Below, one piece after another: positions 34,658 to 43,550 of a stretch of DNA of 64,000 bases (positions within the stretch are counted from its first letter, which is position 1; the number at the start of each line of letters is the position of its first letter). Source of the stretch: Hymenobacter sp. BT559 (GTDB lineage: Bacteria > Bacteroidota > Bacteroidia > Cytophagales > Hymenobacteraceae); the NCBI RefSeq assembly GCF_017571525.1, contig NZ_JAGETY010000007.1, forward strand, positions 124,001 through 188,000, written 5' to 3'. The position numbers were made by a program, and so were the translations under genes. The notes under the pieces were generated by a model. That model did no database searches. It saw only the letters and a list, made by a program, of their open reading frames with translations, and was not told where the DNA came from.

Positions 34658-35785
34658 ATGGCTACCCAGACCGAACTCCAAGACGCCCCTCCGACCGCCG
34701 TGGCCGAGCCGCTGGAACCCGAAAAGAAGCGCAACCCGCTCGTAATCATTATAGTGGCCCTCGCGCTGCTCGTTGGTGGCTATTTTGGCTGGACCAAATA
34801 CCGGTTTGCCGAAGCGCACGAAAGCACCGACGATGCTCAGGTAGAAGGCGACATCTACCCGGTGCTGCCCCGCGTGAGCGGTCCCGTGCTGAAAGTGTAT
34901 GTCGATGACAACCAGATAGTAAAAAGGGGCGACACGCTCGTGACCATCGACCCGGCCGACTACCAGCAGCGCGTCGATGCCGCCCAGGCGGCCCTGCTAG
35001 CCGCCCAGGCGCAGGTGGCCGCCGCCCGCGCGGGGGTTAGCTCCGCTCAGGCTGGCGTGGGTACTGCCCAGGCCAACGTGCGCACTGCCCAAACGACCAT
35101 TGGGGTGAGCGCTGCCAATCGCACCCGCTTGCAGCAAGACCTGGCCCGCAGCACCAAGCTGCGCAATCAGGATATCATTCCGCAGAGCGAATACGACGCC
35201 GTGGCGGCCAATCTGAAAGCGACCAGCGCCCAGCAAAGCACGGCCCAGGACCAAGTATCTGTGGCCCGCAACCAAGTAGCAGCTGCGCAGCAGCAGGTAG
35301 CCCAGGCCCAGCAGCAAGTAGCCGTGGCCCAGGCCGTGGTGAAGCAGCGCCAGACCGACCTCAACAACGCCAAGCTTCAGTTGAGCTACACCACCATCGT
35401 AGCGCCCGCCAATGGCATTGTGAGCCGCAAAAACGTGCAGCCTGGCCAGGTAGTAAGCCCCGGCCAGCAACTGGTGGGCCTAGTGAGCAGCGCCCGCACC
35501 TGGGTAGTAGCCAACTTCAAAGAAACCCAGCTCGAAAACATGAAGGTGGGCCAGCCGGTGAAGCTCGAAATTGATGCTTACCCCAACGAGGAGTTTGATG
35601 GCCACATCGAGTCACTGTCGGCCGCTACGGGCGCCCGCTTTGCCCTGCTGCCTCCCGACAACTCGACTGGCAACTTCGTGAAAGTGACCCAGCGCATACC
35701 CGTCAAAATCGTCCTCAACAAGGAAGACCCCGCCCACCCGCTGCGCACGGGTATGAGCGTGAACGCCATCGTGGCGGTGAAGTAA
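34658..35785 (+). CDS. EmrA/HlyD-type periplasmic adaptor
   Basis: The adaptor links an inner-membrane transporter to TolC. The 375-residue protein has a cytoplasmic N-terminus, one membrane helix (about 31-47), the biotinyl-lipoyl-like strand pattern (HESTDDAQVEGDIYPVLPRV), and a long Ala/Gln coiled-coil hairpin (about 110-235). The beta-barrel part follows (FKETQLENMKVGQPVKLEID). I start at ATG 34658 (MATQTELQD); the longer frame from 34595 begins in the gap. Situated before an EmrB-type transporter gene. Confidence 0.93.
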   Translation: MATQTELQDAPPTAVAEPLEPEKKRNPLVIIIVALALLVGGYFGWTKYRFAEAHESTDDAQVEGDIYPVLPRVSGPVLKVYVDDNQIVKRGDTLVTIDPADYQQRVDAAQAALLAAQAQVAAARAGVSSAQAGVGTAQANVRTAQTTIGVSAANRTRLQQDLARSTKLRNQDIIPQSEYDAVAANLKATSAQQSTAQDQVSVARNQVAAAQQQVAQAQQQVAVAQAVVKQRQTDLNNAKLQLSYTTIVAPANGIVSRKNVQPGQVVSPGQQLVGLVSSARTWVVANFKETQLENMKVGQPVKLEIDAYPNEEFDGHIESLSAATGARFALLPPDNSTGNFVKVTQRIPVKIVLNKEDPAHPLRTGMSVNAIVAVK

Positions 35786-35795
35786 TTTCTTAGAT

Positions 35796-35833
35796 TGTCC
35801 TGGCAAGCAGCACCTGTGCTACTTGCCAGGACA
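35796..35833 (+). other. hairpin between emrA-like and emrB-like genes
   Basis: TGTCCTGGCAAG and CTTGCCAGGACA pair perfectly over 12 bases, with a second inner stem (AGCAC/GTGCT) closing the loop. It lies 10 bp after the adaptor gene stop and 35 bp before the transporter start. No uridine run follows. It could stabilise the upstream part of the message or attenuate the transporter. Confidence 0.55.
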
Positions 35834-35868
35834 TGAGTTATACAGTCAGTACTACTTAACCAAGTACT

Positions 35869-37440
35869 ATGGAAACCGGATTTAGAAAGTGGATTATCGT
35901 CGTGACGGTGGTTTTCTGCTGCTTGCTGGAGCTCATTGACACCAGTATCGTGAACGTGGCCCTGACCCAGATGATGGGTAACCTCTCGGCTACGCAGCAG
36001 GAAGTAAGCTGGGTTATTGCCTCCTACGCCATCGCCAACGTGATTGTGATTCCGATGACCGGCTTCCTGGCCGAGCAGTTTGGACGCAAAAACTACTACC
36101 TGGCGTCAGTCATTTTATTTACGCTGGCCTCCATGGCCTGCGGCCAGAGCACCTCGCTCACCGAGTTGGTTATCTTCCGCTTTATTCAGGGGGTCGGGGG
36201 CGGTGCCCTCATGGCTACCTCGCAGGCCATTCTCATTGACACTTTTCCGCCCAAGCAGCTGGCGCTAGGCCAGGCCCTGTTTGGCATGGGCGTGATTATC
36301 GGGCCCACCATCGGCCCCACGCTAGGGGGGTACATTGTGGAAAACTACTCCTGGCCCTGGATTTTCTACGTGAACGTGCCGGTAGGCATTCTGGCCAGCA
36401 TCTTCACCATCCTGTTCATCCGCGACCCCGAGCGCATTAAGAATGCGATTCCGCGGCCGCTGCGCGAAATTGACTGGTGGGGCATTGGGCTATTGATAAT
36501 GGGCGTAGGCTCGCTGCAGTACGTGCTGGAGCAAGGCGAATCCAACGACTGGTTCGACGACAGCTCCATCCGGATATTTGCGACGCTGGCCGCCGTTGGC
36601 CTCATCGGCTTCATCTGGCGCGAACTCACGGCCAAGGCCCCGATTGTGGACCTGCGCGTGCTTACCAAGAGCCGCAACCTAGCGGTGGGGGCGTTCCTCT
36701 CGTTTGTGCTCGGCTTCGGCTTGTTTGCCTCCGTGTTTGTATTCCCGATTTTCACCCAGCGTATTCTGGGCTTCTCGGCCGAGCAAACCGGCTGGATACT
36801 GCTGCCCGGCGCCCTGGCCTCGGGCCTGATGATGCCCATCGTGGGCCGGATGCTGATGGCCGGCGTGCCCCAGAAATTCATGCTGCCGGTGGGCTTCGCC
36901 ATCTTCTTCGGCTTCACGTTCTGGATGGGCAGCCGCATCTCGCCCACTGCCGGCGAGCACGACTTCTTCTGGCCGCTCATTGTGCGCGGGGTGGGGCTAG
37001 GGCTGATTTTTATGCCCATTACCACCATGAGTCTCGCGGGCCTGCAAGGCCGCGATGCCGGGCAGGCTGCCGGCCTCACCGGCATGATTCGCCAGCTGGG
37101 CGGCTCGTTTGGGGTGGCCATTGTGGGCACTTACCTCGAGCGCACTGTTCAGCACAACCGGGTGTCGCTGCTGCCCAACCTCTCGCTCTACAACACCGAG
37201 ACGGCCCAGCGCGTGCAGGCCTTCACCCAAAGCTTCCTCAACAAGGGGCTAGCCCTCGACCAGGCCAAGCAGGCTGCCTACGCCGCCCTCGAAGGCACCC
37301 TCATGAAGCAGGTATCGCTGATTACCTACACCGAGATTTTCTACGCGCTCGGCTACTTCTTCCTGGCGTGCGTGCCGCTCATCGTGTTTATCAAGCGCCC
37401 GAAGGTGGGCGAGAAAATCGACCTCAACGCGGCCCACTAA
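35869..37440 (+). CDS. EmrB/QacA-type MFS multidrug transporter (DHA2, 14 helices)
   Basis: A proton-driven efflux transporter of the DHA2 family. The 523-residue protein shows the Bacteroidota/Proteobacteria DHA2 start (ELIDTSIVNVALTQMMGNL), the conserved PMTGFLAEQFGRKNYYL segment between helices 2 and 3, and motif C-like GPTIGPTLGGYIVENYSWPW. Roughly 14 hydrophobic helices and a short hydrophilic C-terminus. Works with the EmrA-like adaptor and the TolC-type duct encoded just upstream. Confidence 0.93.
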   Translation: METGFRKWIIVVTVVFCCLLELIDTSIVNVALTQMMGNLSATQQEVSWVIASYAIANVIVIPMTGFLAEQFGRKNYYLASVILFTLASMACGQSTSLTELVIFRFIQGVGGGALMATSQAILIDTFPPKQLALGQALFGMGVIIGPTIGPTLGGYIVENYSWPWIFYVNVPVGILASIFTILFIRDPERIKNAIPRPLREIDWWGIGLLIMGVGSLQYVLEQGESNDWFDDSSIRIFATLAAVGLIGFIWRELTAKAPIVDLRVLTKSRNLAVGAFLSFVLGFGLFASVFVFPIFTQRILGFSAEQTGWILLPGALASGLMMPIVGRMLMAGVPQKFMLPVGFAIFFGFTFWMGSRISPTAGEHDFFWPLIVRGVGLGLIFMPITTMSLAGLQGRDAGQAAGLTGMIRQLGGSFGVAIVGTYLERTVQHNRVSLLPNLSLYNTETAQRVQAFTQSFLNKGLALDQAKQAAYAALEGTLMKQVSLITYTEIFYALGYFFLACVPLIVFIKRPKVGEKIDLNAAH

Positions 37441-37512
37441 GCTTGGCCCGCGTTTTGCCTAGGGTCGCTACGTGGCTTACTTAGGTGGCGATTATTAGGC
37501 ATTAGGTTATAT

Positions 37513-37550
37513 AAAAAAAGGCTTCCGGCATAGTGCCGGAAGCCTTTTTT
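37513..37550. terminator. bidirectional terminator
   Basis: A/T-flanked stem AGGCTTCCGGCA with TGCCGGAAGCCT around a TAG loop. Strong intrinsic terminator between the efflux operon and the convergent lipoprotein gene. Confidence 0.9.
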
Positions 37551-37573
37551 GGTTTTGAGGGGCTAGCGCCGCC

Positions 37574-38602
37574 CTACTGATACTGGATGTAGAGCGGCTT
37601 GGGGTTGAGCTTGGTCAGTACCTCGCTAGGCGTCATCATGTGGTGGGGCTTAGGCTTGATGTCGTACTCGTAGAAGAGCTTGAAGCCGGTAAACTGCACG
37701 GGCTCTTTTTCGATGTAAGCTTTGTACGAATCCTGCTTGAGCACGGGGTCCCCCCAGCCGTCCATGTCCATCACTACCTGCACGCGCGGGTCGAGCTTGA
37801 TGTTTTTGACATTGGTCACCATTTTGCGGGTGAAGCGATGCACCATCAAAATCTTGGGCGGCAGGTGGTTTTCGCTCACGATGCGGGCCAGAAAGTTGAT
37901 AGCATAATTTACGTCCTTGGCATCATAGGTGCCGATTTTGCGGTTAGGCTTCACGTGCATCGTGCCCAGGGCAAACTCGGGGTCGATGCCCAGGTGCACC
38001 ATGGGGTCTTTGAGGTATTCGGTGAGCTTGGGCAGCTCGTGCTCGAGGTCGCTCCAGCCCACCTGCACATCCAGAAACAGAATGGCGTTTTTTTCGCGGG
38101 CCCACTGGCGCGTTTCCTCGATGGTGCTTTTCGAGTTCATCAGGCGCCACTTGCCATCGGCGCCGGGCGAGCCCTGCGCCGTGATGGTGACACTGTGGAA
38201 GGCCGGCAGCACGGGCAGGCTAGGGTCGGCAGCCTGCCACTCTTTCAAGACACCGTCGAACTTGCGCATCATCTGGGCCTTGGGCTCGCGGCCCAGAATG
38301 CCCATGCCCTTCGAGCGGATGTTGCCATAAAACGCCACAATGCGGTGGCCCGGCAGCAGCGAGCCCGGCAGCTGGCCGGTTTTCTTGGCAATGCTATCGG
38401 CCTTGAGCGAGTCGCGCCGCATAGCTTGGCGCTTGAGCTTGAGGGTGTCGACGGGGGCCGGCTTGTTGCTGGTGGCTAGGGTGTCGGCTTTGTCGGTGGC
38501 CGCCTCGCCCTGGCCCGAGCGGTTGCAGGCTGATAGGCCCAGGCCGGCCAGCAGCCCCAGGCCCAGCGCCCCGCGCCAAGCCGAATGAAAACGTAAACGC
38601 AC
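37574..38602 (-). CDS. lipoprotein of unknown function
   Basis: I start at GTG 38602, which gives a short basic stretch, a hydrophobic core (GALGLGLLAGLGL) and lipobox LSAC; an upstream in-frame start at 38662 would place extra non-signal residues in front. The mature 320-residue protein has a Ser/Lys/Asp spacer and then strands ending in short motifs (IVAFYGNI, AILFLDVQVGW, MVHLGIDPEFALG, ILMVHRF, VQVVMDMDGWG) in the order expected of a beta/alpha barrel. I infer a TIM-barrel-like, possibly glycosidase-like fold, but assign no function. It lies downstream of the M61-like gene, same strand. Confidence 0.75.
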   Translation of the reverse strand: MRLRFHSAWRGALGLGLLAGLGLSACNRSGQGEAATDKADTLATSNKPAPVDTLKLKRQAMRRDSLKADSIAKKTGQLPGSLLPGHRIVAFYGNIRSKGMGILGREPKAQMMRKFDGVLKEWQAADPSLPVLPAFHSVTITAQGSPGADGKWRLMNSKSTIEETRQWAREKNAILFLDVQVGWSDLEHELPKLTEYLKDPMVHLGIDPEFALGTMHVKPNRKIGTYDAKDVNYAINFLARIVSENHLPPKILMVHRFTRKMVTNVKNIKLDPRVQVVMDMDGWGDPVLKQDSYKAYIEKEPVQFTGFKLFYEYDIKPKPHHMMTPSEVLTKLNPKPLYIQYQ

Positions 38603-38737
38603 TATAGTTGAGCTAGGTAAATGAGGCTGCAAGTTAAGCCCAACCGGCGCTGCTGGCCGCACTTACTTCGCGAAGCCGGCCAATAGTTCAGCAAAAACAC
38701 ATGCGCCGGGTAGCTGGCCGCACCAAGAGCGCCACCG

Positions 38738-40420
38738 CTAGGGCCGGCTAGGGGCGGCCACCCATTCCCAGGCTTGGGCCTGACCCGTGCGGGGCTGGTA
38801 GGTGATGGAGAGCACCTCGGCACCGCGCCGCACGCGCAGGGTGATGGGCTGCTGGAAGCTGCTATACACCGGAATCAGGTTGACGGCTTCCAGCAGCTCG
38901 TCGCCCTCGCGCAGCCCGGCCATGGCGGCCGGCGAGCCCGCCACCAGCCCCTTGATGCGCTTGCCGGCCAAAAGTGATACCGGCTCGGCAAAGCCCAGGT
39001 CGAAAAAGCCGGTGCTGACGGGTTGGCTGACGACCGCCGGCCCGAAGGCGCCTGGCTCGGGGCGCAGCAGCTGGCCGTCTACCATCGCCTGCCAGTCGGC
39101 CACGGCCCACGGCCCGGCTTCGCGGCCCAGCAGCGCAGCCCAGTCTTGGGCCGTGGGCGCGTGCCCGGCGCGCTGCATCTTCAAAAGCTCGTTGGCAAAG
39201 CTTAGCACCGTGTGCGGGCTGCCGGCCTGGCGCAGCTTGGCATCGAGGTTGGCGAAGTAGAGCATGCCGCGCGCGTACGACAGCGTCCAGGCATTGCGGC
39301 CCGCCCACTTGCCAGCGGGCACATCGCGGTCGGGGGTGAGGCGCTGGGCATTCGTATAATACCAGCTGGCATCGGTGTTGAGGAGTGCGAGGTAGTCGGC
39401 CTGCGAATAAAGACCCGCCGCGTAGGGCAGGGTGAGCGCGAAATAATCAGCAATTCCTTCGGTGTACCAGTCGTCAAGCAGCGGCTTAGCTTTCAGGCCC
39501 AGGCCCCAGGCGTGCACTATCTCGTGGGCAATGGTGGCGCGCTCGTGCACATCGCTCAGCTTAACCTGCGGCGGCAGGTACATCATAAAAAAGCCGGGCG
39601 CCGCCACCCCGCTCGAAAACGGACTACCCGCGTAGGAGCGGAAAAAGAACCGGAACGATTGCGCTGCCGAGCCGCCAAAAGCCTGGCGCTGCAGCTCGTA
39701 CACGTGTTCGGCAGCGGCCATTGGCGCGTCCATTTCGGCAGCGGTTTTGCCCAGGCCATACGCGCTAAAGCCGTGGTTGCTAGGGTGGGCGGGGTAGTGG
39801 TAGAGCGGCCCAGCCAAAAACTGCGCATTGGTTAGCTCTTCGGCAGTAGTCTGGGCCACGAGGTCGCCGGCGCCATACGAGCTAACAGCCGTGGTGCCGG
39901 GCGCCAGCTGCCACACTAGCCGCAGGGTAAACGCAGCTGGCAGGGCGGGCAGCAGCAAGAAGCCCTGGCCGCCACCGGCCACCCCGCCACCCGCCGCCTG
40001 CAAGTCGACGTGCGGCCCCCGCTTGGGGGCAATGGCACTGGCCACCGGCACCCGGTAGGCTACGTGCACCGTGCCCAGCACTGGCCGGCTAGCCGGCCAG
40101 TGCTGCGTGGTTTCGCCGTTGGCCTCGCGTATGGTGGGCTTGGCCATCGGCACCTGGCCTCGGGCATCGGTCACAATCAGGTTTGTTACCTGGTCTGCGT
40201 TGCGCACTAGAAACGGAACCAGCATCGCAAACCGCAGGTCGAGCAGCCGGGGCTTGGCAGTGGGGGCCGATAGGCTATAGGACACGCCTAGCCCATTGGC
40301 CTGGCCCGGCTGGGCGTAGGTAGGGCGCAGGTGCAGCGTCAGGACCGGGCCGGCGGCCCAGCCGGCCAGCGCGTGCAGCCCCAGCGCCAGCAAAAGCAGC
40401 CGCTGCAAAAAGGAAGGCAT
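38738..40420 (-). CDS. M61-like metalloprotease with PDZ domain, exported
   Basis: I start at ATG 40420, followed by the signal peptide LLLLALGLHALAGWAAG. The 560-residue protein has the zinc motif HEIVHAW (about 298-304) and the downstream Glu in YTEGIADYFAL (about 320), the pattern of gluzincins such as the M61 glycyl-aminopeptidase-like family. A C-terminal PDZ-like region (IKGLVAGSPAAMAGLREGDEL, about 490-510) is also usual in M61 members. It is probably periplasmic or surface associated. The N-terminal 260 residues are beta-rich. Confidence 0.85.
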   Translation of the reverse strand: MPSFLQRLLLLALGLHALAGWAAGPVLTLHLRPTYAQPGQANGLGVSYSLSAPTAKPRLLDLRFAMLVPFLVRNADQVTNLIVTDARGQVPMAKPTIREANGETTQHWPASRPVLGTVHVAYRVPVASAIAPKRGPHVDLQAAGGGVAGGGQGFLLLPALPAAFTLRLVWQLAPGTTAVSSYGAGDLVAQTTAEELTNAQFLAGPLYHYPAHPSNHGFSAYGLGKTAAEMDAPMAAAEHVYELQRQAFGGSAAQSFRFFFRSYAGSPFSSGVAAPGFFMMYLPPQVKLSDVHERATIAHEIVHAWGLGLKAKPLLDDWYTEGIADYFALTLPYAAGLYSQADYLALLNTDASWYYTNAQRLTPDRDVPAGKWAGRNAWTLSYARGMLYFANLDAKLRQAGSPHTVLSFANELLKMQRAGHAPTAQDWAALLGREAGPWAVADWQAMVDGQLLRPEPGAFGPAVVSQPVSTGFFDLGFAEPVSLLAGKRIKGLVAGSPAAMAGLREGDELLEAVNLIPVYSSFQQPITLRVRRGAEVLSITYQPRTGQAQAWEWVAAPSRP

Positions 40421-40507
40421 GGTGCGAGAGAAAGGGAACCCAAGCAAAGCTAGGGTACCTGTTTTGCTCAAGCCAAAAAGCGCAGGTTGTAGTGCTACGC
40501 TGCGCGG

Positions 40508-41230
40508 CTAGCGGGCCCGCAGCTGCCGCTTATACAACTGCACCGTATTCTCCAGCCCCAGATACAGTGCGTCGGCCACCAGCGCGTGGCCAATACTCAC
40601 TTCCTGCAAGCCGGGCAGTTCCTGGGCCAGGTAGGCCAGGTTGTCGAGGTCGAGGTCGTGGCCGGCGTTCAGGCCCAGGCCAGCGGCCACGGCGGCGCGG
40701 GCGGTGTCGGCATAGGGCCGCACGGCGGCGGCGCGGTCGGTGGGGTAGTGGCGGGCGTAGGCCTCGGTGTACAGCTCTATACGGTCGGTGCCGGTGCTGG
40801 CGGCGGAGTCTACTAGGCTAGGGTCGGGGTCGAGAAAGATGCTGACGCGGGCGCCGTAACTCTTGAGTTCGGCTACCACATCGCGCAAAAAACCTTGGTG
40901 CTGCACCACGTCCCAGCCAGCGTTGGAGGTGATGGCGTCGGGCGCGTCGGGCACCAGCGTCACCTGTTCGGGGCGCACCTCGCGGCACAGCGCCAGGAAG
41001 TCGGGTGTGGGATTGCCCTCCACATTCAGCTCGGTGGTGACGATACGCTTGAGGTCGCGCACATCCTGGTAGCGAATGTGGCGCTCGTCGGGGCGCGGGT
41101 GCACCGTAATGCCTTCGGCGCCGAAGCGCTCGATGTCGCGGGCGGCTTGCAGCAGGTCGGGGCGGGCGTGCAGGCCGCGCGCATTGCGCAGGGTGGCAAT
41201 TTTATTGATGTTAACGCTTAGCTTGACCAC
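40508..41230 (-). CDS. pdxJ: pyridoxine 5'-phosphate synthase
   Basis: PdxJ condenses aminoacetone phosphate-type 3-amino-2-oxopropyl phosphate with deoxyxylulose 5-phosphate to make pyridoxine 5'-phosphate. The 240-residue protein starts at GTG with [18 protein letters not shown], and has [48 protein letters not shown] and [13 protein letters not shown], all conserved in the family. The rest of the pathway is not in the window. Confidence 0.97.
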   Translation of the reverse strand: MVKLSVNINKIATLRNARGLHARPDLLQAARDIERFGAEGITVHPRPDERHIRYQDVRDLKRIVTTELNVEGNPTPDFLALCREVRPEQVTLVPDAPDAITSNAGWDVVQHQGFLRDVVAELKSYGARVSIFLDPDPSLVDSAASTGTDRIELYTEAYARHYPTDRAAAVRPYADTARAAVAAGLGLNAGHDLDLDNLAYLAQELPGLQEVSIGHALVADALYLGLENTVQLYKRQLRAR

Positions 41231-41320
41231 AGATTCAAACGAATTAAACGGATTTCGCGGATGTACCCCCTAACGCGGGCTGGCTACTTGCTAGTAAGCA
41301 GCGGCGCGGGCGGTGCAAGG

Positions 41321-41328
41321 TACATTTG
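41321..41328 (+). promoter_or_regulatory. -7 promoter box
   Basis: TACATTTG matches TAnnTTTG and lies 47 bases before the ATG of the membrane protein at 41376, giving a leader of about 40 bases. Confidence 0.5.
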
Positions 41329-41375
41329 CGGGCCGGTTGCCTTTGGCCCGCCTACTTAGCTAAACCTGCCATCGC

Positions 41376-42401
41376 ATGACTAGTTCGCTTCGCTTGCCAG
41401 CCCGGCTAGGGCCTGGGCTATGGTTCGGGGTGCTGGCGGCTGCGCTGGTAGCCACCGAGTACGCCGTGGTGCATCGGGTTGATTTCAGCCAGCACCCGGC
41501 ACTGCCGCCGGCCGTGGCCTGCGACCTGCTGGTGGTACTGCCAGGCTTGTTTTACTTACTCATAGTGCGGCGCTACCAGCTACCCCTCAGCACCTTGGCG
41601 GTAGCGCTGGGTGGGGGGCTAGCCCTTAGCCACTGGCTGCTGCCCACTGCTACGCTGCCGCTGATGGCCTGGGCTGGCCGGCTGGCGGCGGTGGCTGAGG
41701 TAGCTACTATAGGTTATGCCGGCGTGCGGGCGCGGCGCGTTTGGCGCGGCTATCAAGCGGCCCGGTTACAGTCGCCCGATTTTATAGAAAACCTGCACCA
41801 CGCCGCCGAGCCGGTGCTAGGCCGCTTCACCGCCGCCATTGTGACCGAAGTGGCCGTGCTGCGTTATGCGGTGCTCGGCCCCTGGGCTAGCCCCGAAGTG
41901 AGCGCTAACGGTGTAGTGTTTACCACTTACCGGCAGTCGGGGTTTCCGGCGTTGCTCGCCACTTTTGCCGGGCTCAGCCTGGTCGAGATGGCCGCTGTGC
42001 ACCTGGTAGTAGGGCACTGGTGGCCGGTGGCGGCCTGGTGGCTCACGGGGCTGAGTATCTACCCGTTGCTTTGGCTGTGGGCCCACGGGCAGGCGGTAAG
42101 GTGCCGGCCGGTAGTGCTTTCGGCCGATACCCTGGCGGTGCGCGTGGGCCTGATGTGGCGGCTGACCCTAGCGCGCGAACAGGTGCTGCGCGCCGAGCCG
42201 CTGACCGAAGCACCGGCCCAGGCGCCGGGCCTGCTCAACACCGCCCGGCTGCTCCTCACGCCCCCCAACCTGCTCCTGACCCTAGCCACGCCGCAGCCCG
42301 TGCGGGGCCTGTACGGCCTGCGCCGCACCGTGCGCTACCTCGCCATTTACGTAGATAACCCGGCCGAGCTGCGGCAGCAGCTGGCTAGCCCACGTGCTTA
42401 A
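41376..42401 (+). CDS. membrane protein of unknown function
   Basis: The 341-residue protein has about six hydrophobic helices in two groups (about 15-110 and 200-245) with a hydrophilic part between. A C-terminal soluble domain of about 95 residues has alternating strands (VVLSADTLAVRVGLMWRLTLAREQVLRAEPL) that could be a PH-like fold. I do not recognise the family. It is the first of a plus-strand run, 63 bp before the YqeY-like gene. Codon usage is typical for the window. Confidence 0.75.
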   Translation: MTSSLRLPARLGPGLWFGVLAAALVATEYAVVHRVDFSQHPALPPAVACDLLVVLPGLFYLLIVRRYQLPLSTLAVALGGGLALSHWLLPTATLPLMAWAGRLAAVAEVATIGYAGVRARRVWRGYQAARLQSPDFIENLHHAAEPVLGRFTAAIVTEVAVLRYAVLGPWASPEVSANGVVFTTYRQSGFPALLATFAGLSLVEMAAVHLVVGHWWPVAAWWLTGLSIYPLLWLWAHGQAVRCRPVVLSADTLAVRVGLMWRLTLAREQVLRAEPLTEAPAQAPGLLNTARLLLTPPNLLLTLATPQPVRGLYGLRRTVRYLAIYVDNPAELRQQLASPRA

Positions 42402-42464
42402 GTACTTTTTTGTGCCGGGCCACCTAACGGCTCGGTTTCTTCTCTCTTTTACCCACTCCCCAAG

Positions 42465-42929
42465 ATGCCTCTCAAAGAAACCATCGACGCCGGTATCAAG
42501 CAGGCCATGCTGGCCAAAGACAAAGTGCGCCTTACGGCCCTGCGCTCCATCAAATCGCAGATTTTGCTGGCCGAAACCGCCGAGGGCGCCAGCGCCACCG
42601 GCCTCAGCGCCGACCAGGAGCTGAAGCTGCTCAACAAAGCCGCCAAGCAGCGCCGCGAGTCGGCCGCTACGTATAAGGAGCAATTTCGCTCCGACCTCGA
42701 AGAAACCGAGCTGGCCGAGCTAGCCATTATCGAAGAGTTCTTGCCCCAGCAGCTTAGCGAGGGCGACCTCGTACAGAAGCTCGTCGCCATCATTCAGCGC
42801 ACCGGCGCCAGAGGCCCTTCCGACCTGGGCAAAGTGATGGGCGTAGCCGCTCGCGAGCTCAGCGGCCAAGCCGATGGCAAGCGCATTTCGGAAGTAGTGA
42901 ATATGCTGCTCAACAACACCGACTTCTAA
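42465..42929 (+). CDS. GatB/YqeY domain protein
   Basis: YqeY proteins match the C-terminal tRNA-binding part of GatB. The 154-residue protein shows the family pattern: MLAKDKVRLTALRSIKSQI, EELxAI-type ELAIIEEFLPQQL, and GKVMGVAARELSGQADGKRISEVV. Its precise role is not settled; tRNA-dependent amidation is the usual guess. Cytoplasmic. Confidence 0.93.
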   Translation: MPLKETIDAGIKQAMLAKDKVRLTALRSIKSQILLAETAEGASATGLSADQELKLLNKAAKQRRESAATYKEQFRSDLEETELAELAIIEEFLPQQLSEGDLVQKLVAIIQRTGARGPSDLGKVMGVAARELSGQADGKRISEVVNMLLNNTDF

Positions 42930-42932
42930 ACG

Positions 42933-43012
42933 AATGAGTAAATGGGCGAGTGAGTGCATGGGTGAATAAGCATAACCATTCACCCATTCGCTCACTCACC
43001 CATCTACCCATT
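42933..43012. repeat. imperfect inverted repeat
   Basis: Arms 42933-42967 and 42978-43012 match over 35 bases with five mismatches. The arms are built from short GAGT/GGGT/GAAT units. It fills the gap between the YqeY-like gene and the CvpA-like gene and ends six bases before the latter's start codon, so it may limit its translation. Confidence 0.7.
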
Positions 43013-43018
43013 GCCACG

Positions 43019-43540
43019 ATGACCCCGCTCGACCTACTGCTGCTGCTACCGCTAGCCGTGGGCACCGTCAAGGGCTACCGGCGCGGACTGGTGCTCGAGG
43101 TGGTGTCGCTGCTAGCCTTTGTGCTGGGTGTGGTGGGCGGGCTGAGCCTGCTGAGCGCGGCCATTCCGGTAGTGCGCTCCTATTTGGGCGAGCTGTTTGG
43201 GCTGCTGCCGCTGGTGGCGTTTTTGCTGGTGCTGGTGGCCATTATGTGGGGCGTGCACCTGCTGGGCGGGCTCGTGAAAAAAGCCGTGCACCTCACGCCC
43301 CTTGGGGTGCTCGACCACTTGCTGGGCGCCGCGGCTGGCGGCCTCAAGTGGTTGCTGGGCCTCAGCCTGCTGCTGCACGGCACAGCCCTGGCGGGGCTGC
43401 CGCTGCTGGCACCGGGCCTCACTACCGGCTCGGTGGTATTGCCATGGGTGGTAAAAGCCACGCCGCTAGCCCTGCAAATTACCGGCTACGTGCTGCCCTT
43501 TGCCCACAACCTGCTAGCCCGGCTAAAAGGAGCAATGTGA
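43019..43540 (+). CDS. CvpA family membrane protein
   Basis: The 173-residue protein starts at ATG 43019 (MTPLDLLLLLPLAVGTVKGYRRG), which is the CvpA-family start (short helix, then GxxKGYRRG). About four membrane helices follow, with HLLGGLVKKAVHLTPLGVLDHLLGAAAG between the last ones. CvpA is needed for colicin V production and for bile and antimicrobial resistance in other bacteria. The longer frame from 42950 starts within the repeat. It precedes a pabA/trpG-like gene by 10 bp. Confidence 0.88.
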   Translation: MTPLDLLLLLPLAVGTVKGYRRGLVLEVVSLLAFVLGVVGGLSLLSAAIPVVRSYLGELFGLLPLVAFLLVLVAIMWGVHLLGGLVKKAVHLTPLGVLDHLLGAAAGGLKWLLGLSLLLHGTALAGLPLLAPGLTTGSVVLPWVVKATPLALQITGYVLPFAHNLLARLKGAM

Positions 43541-43550
43541 TACGTTGCTC

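Noticed and set aside
37640..38479. 279-codon plus-strand frame opposite the lipoprotein
   Set aside because: Antisense to a gene with signal peptide and lipobox; composition not protein-like.
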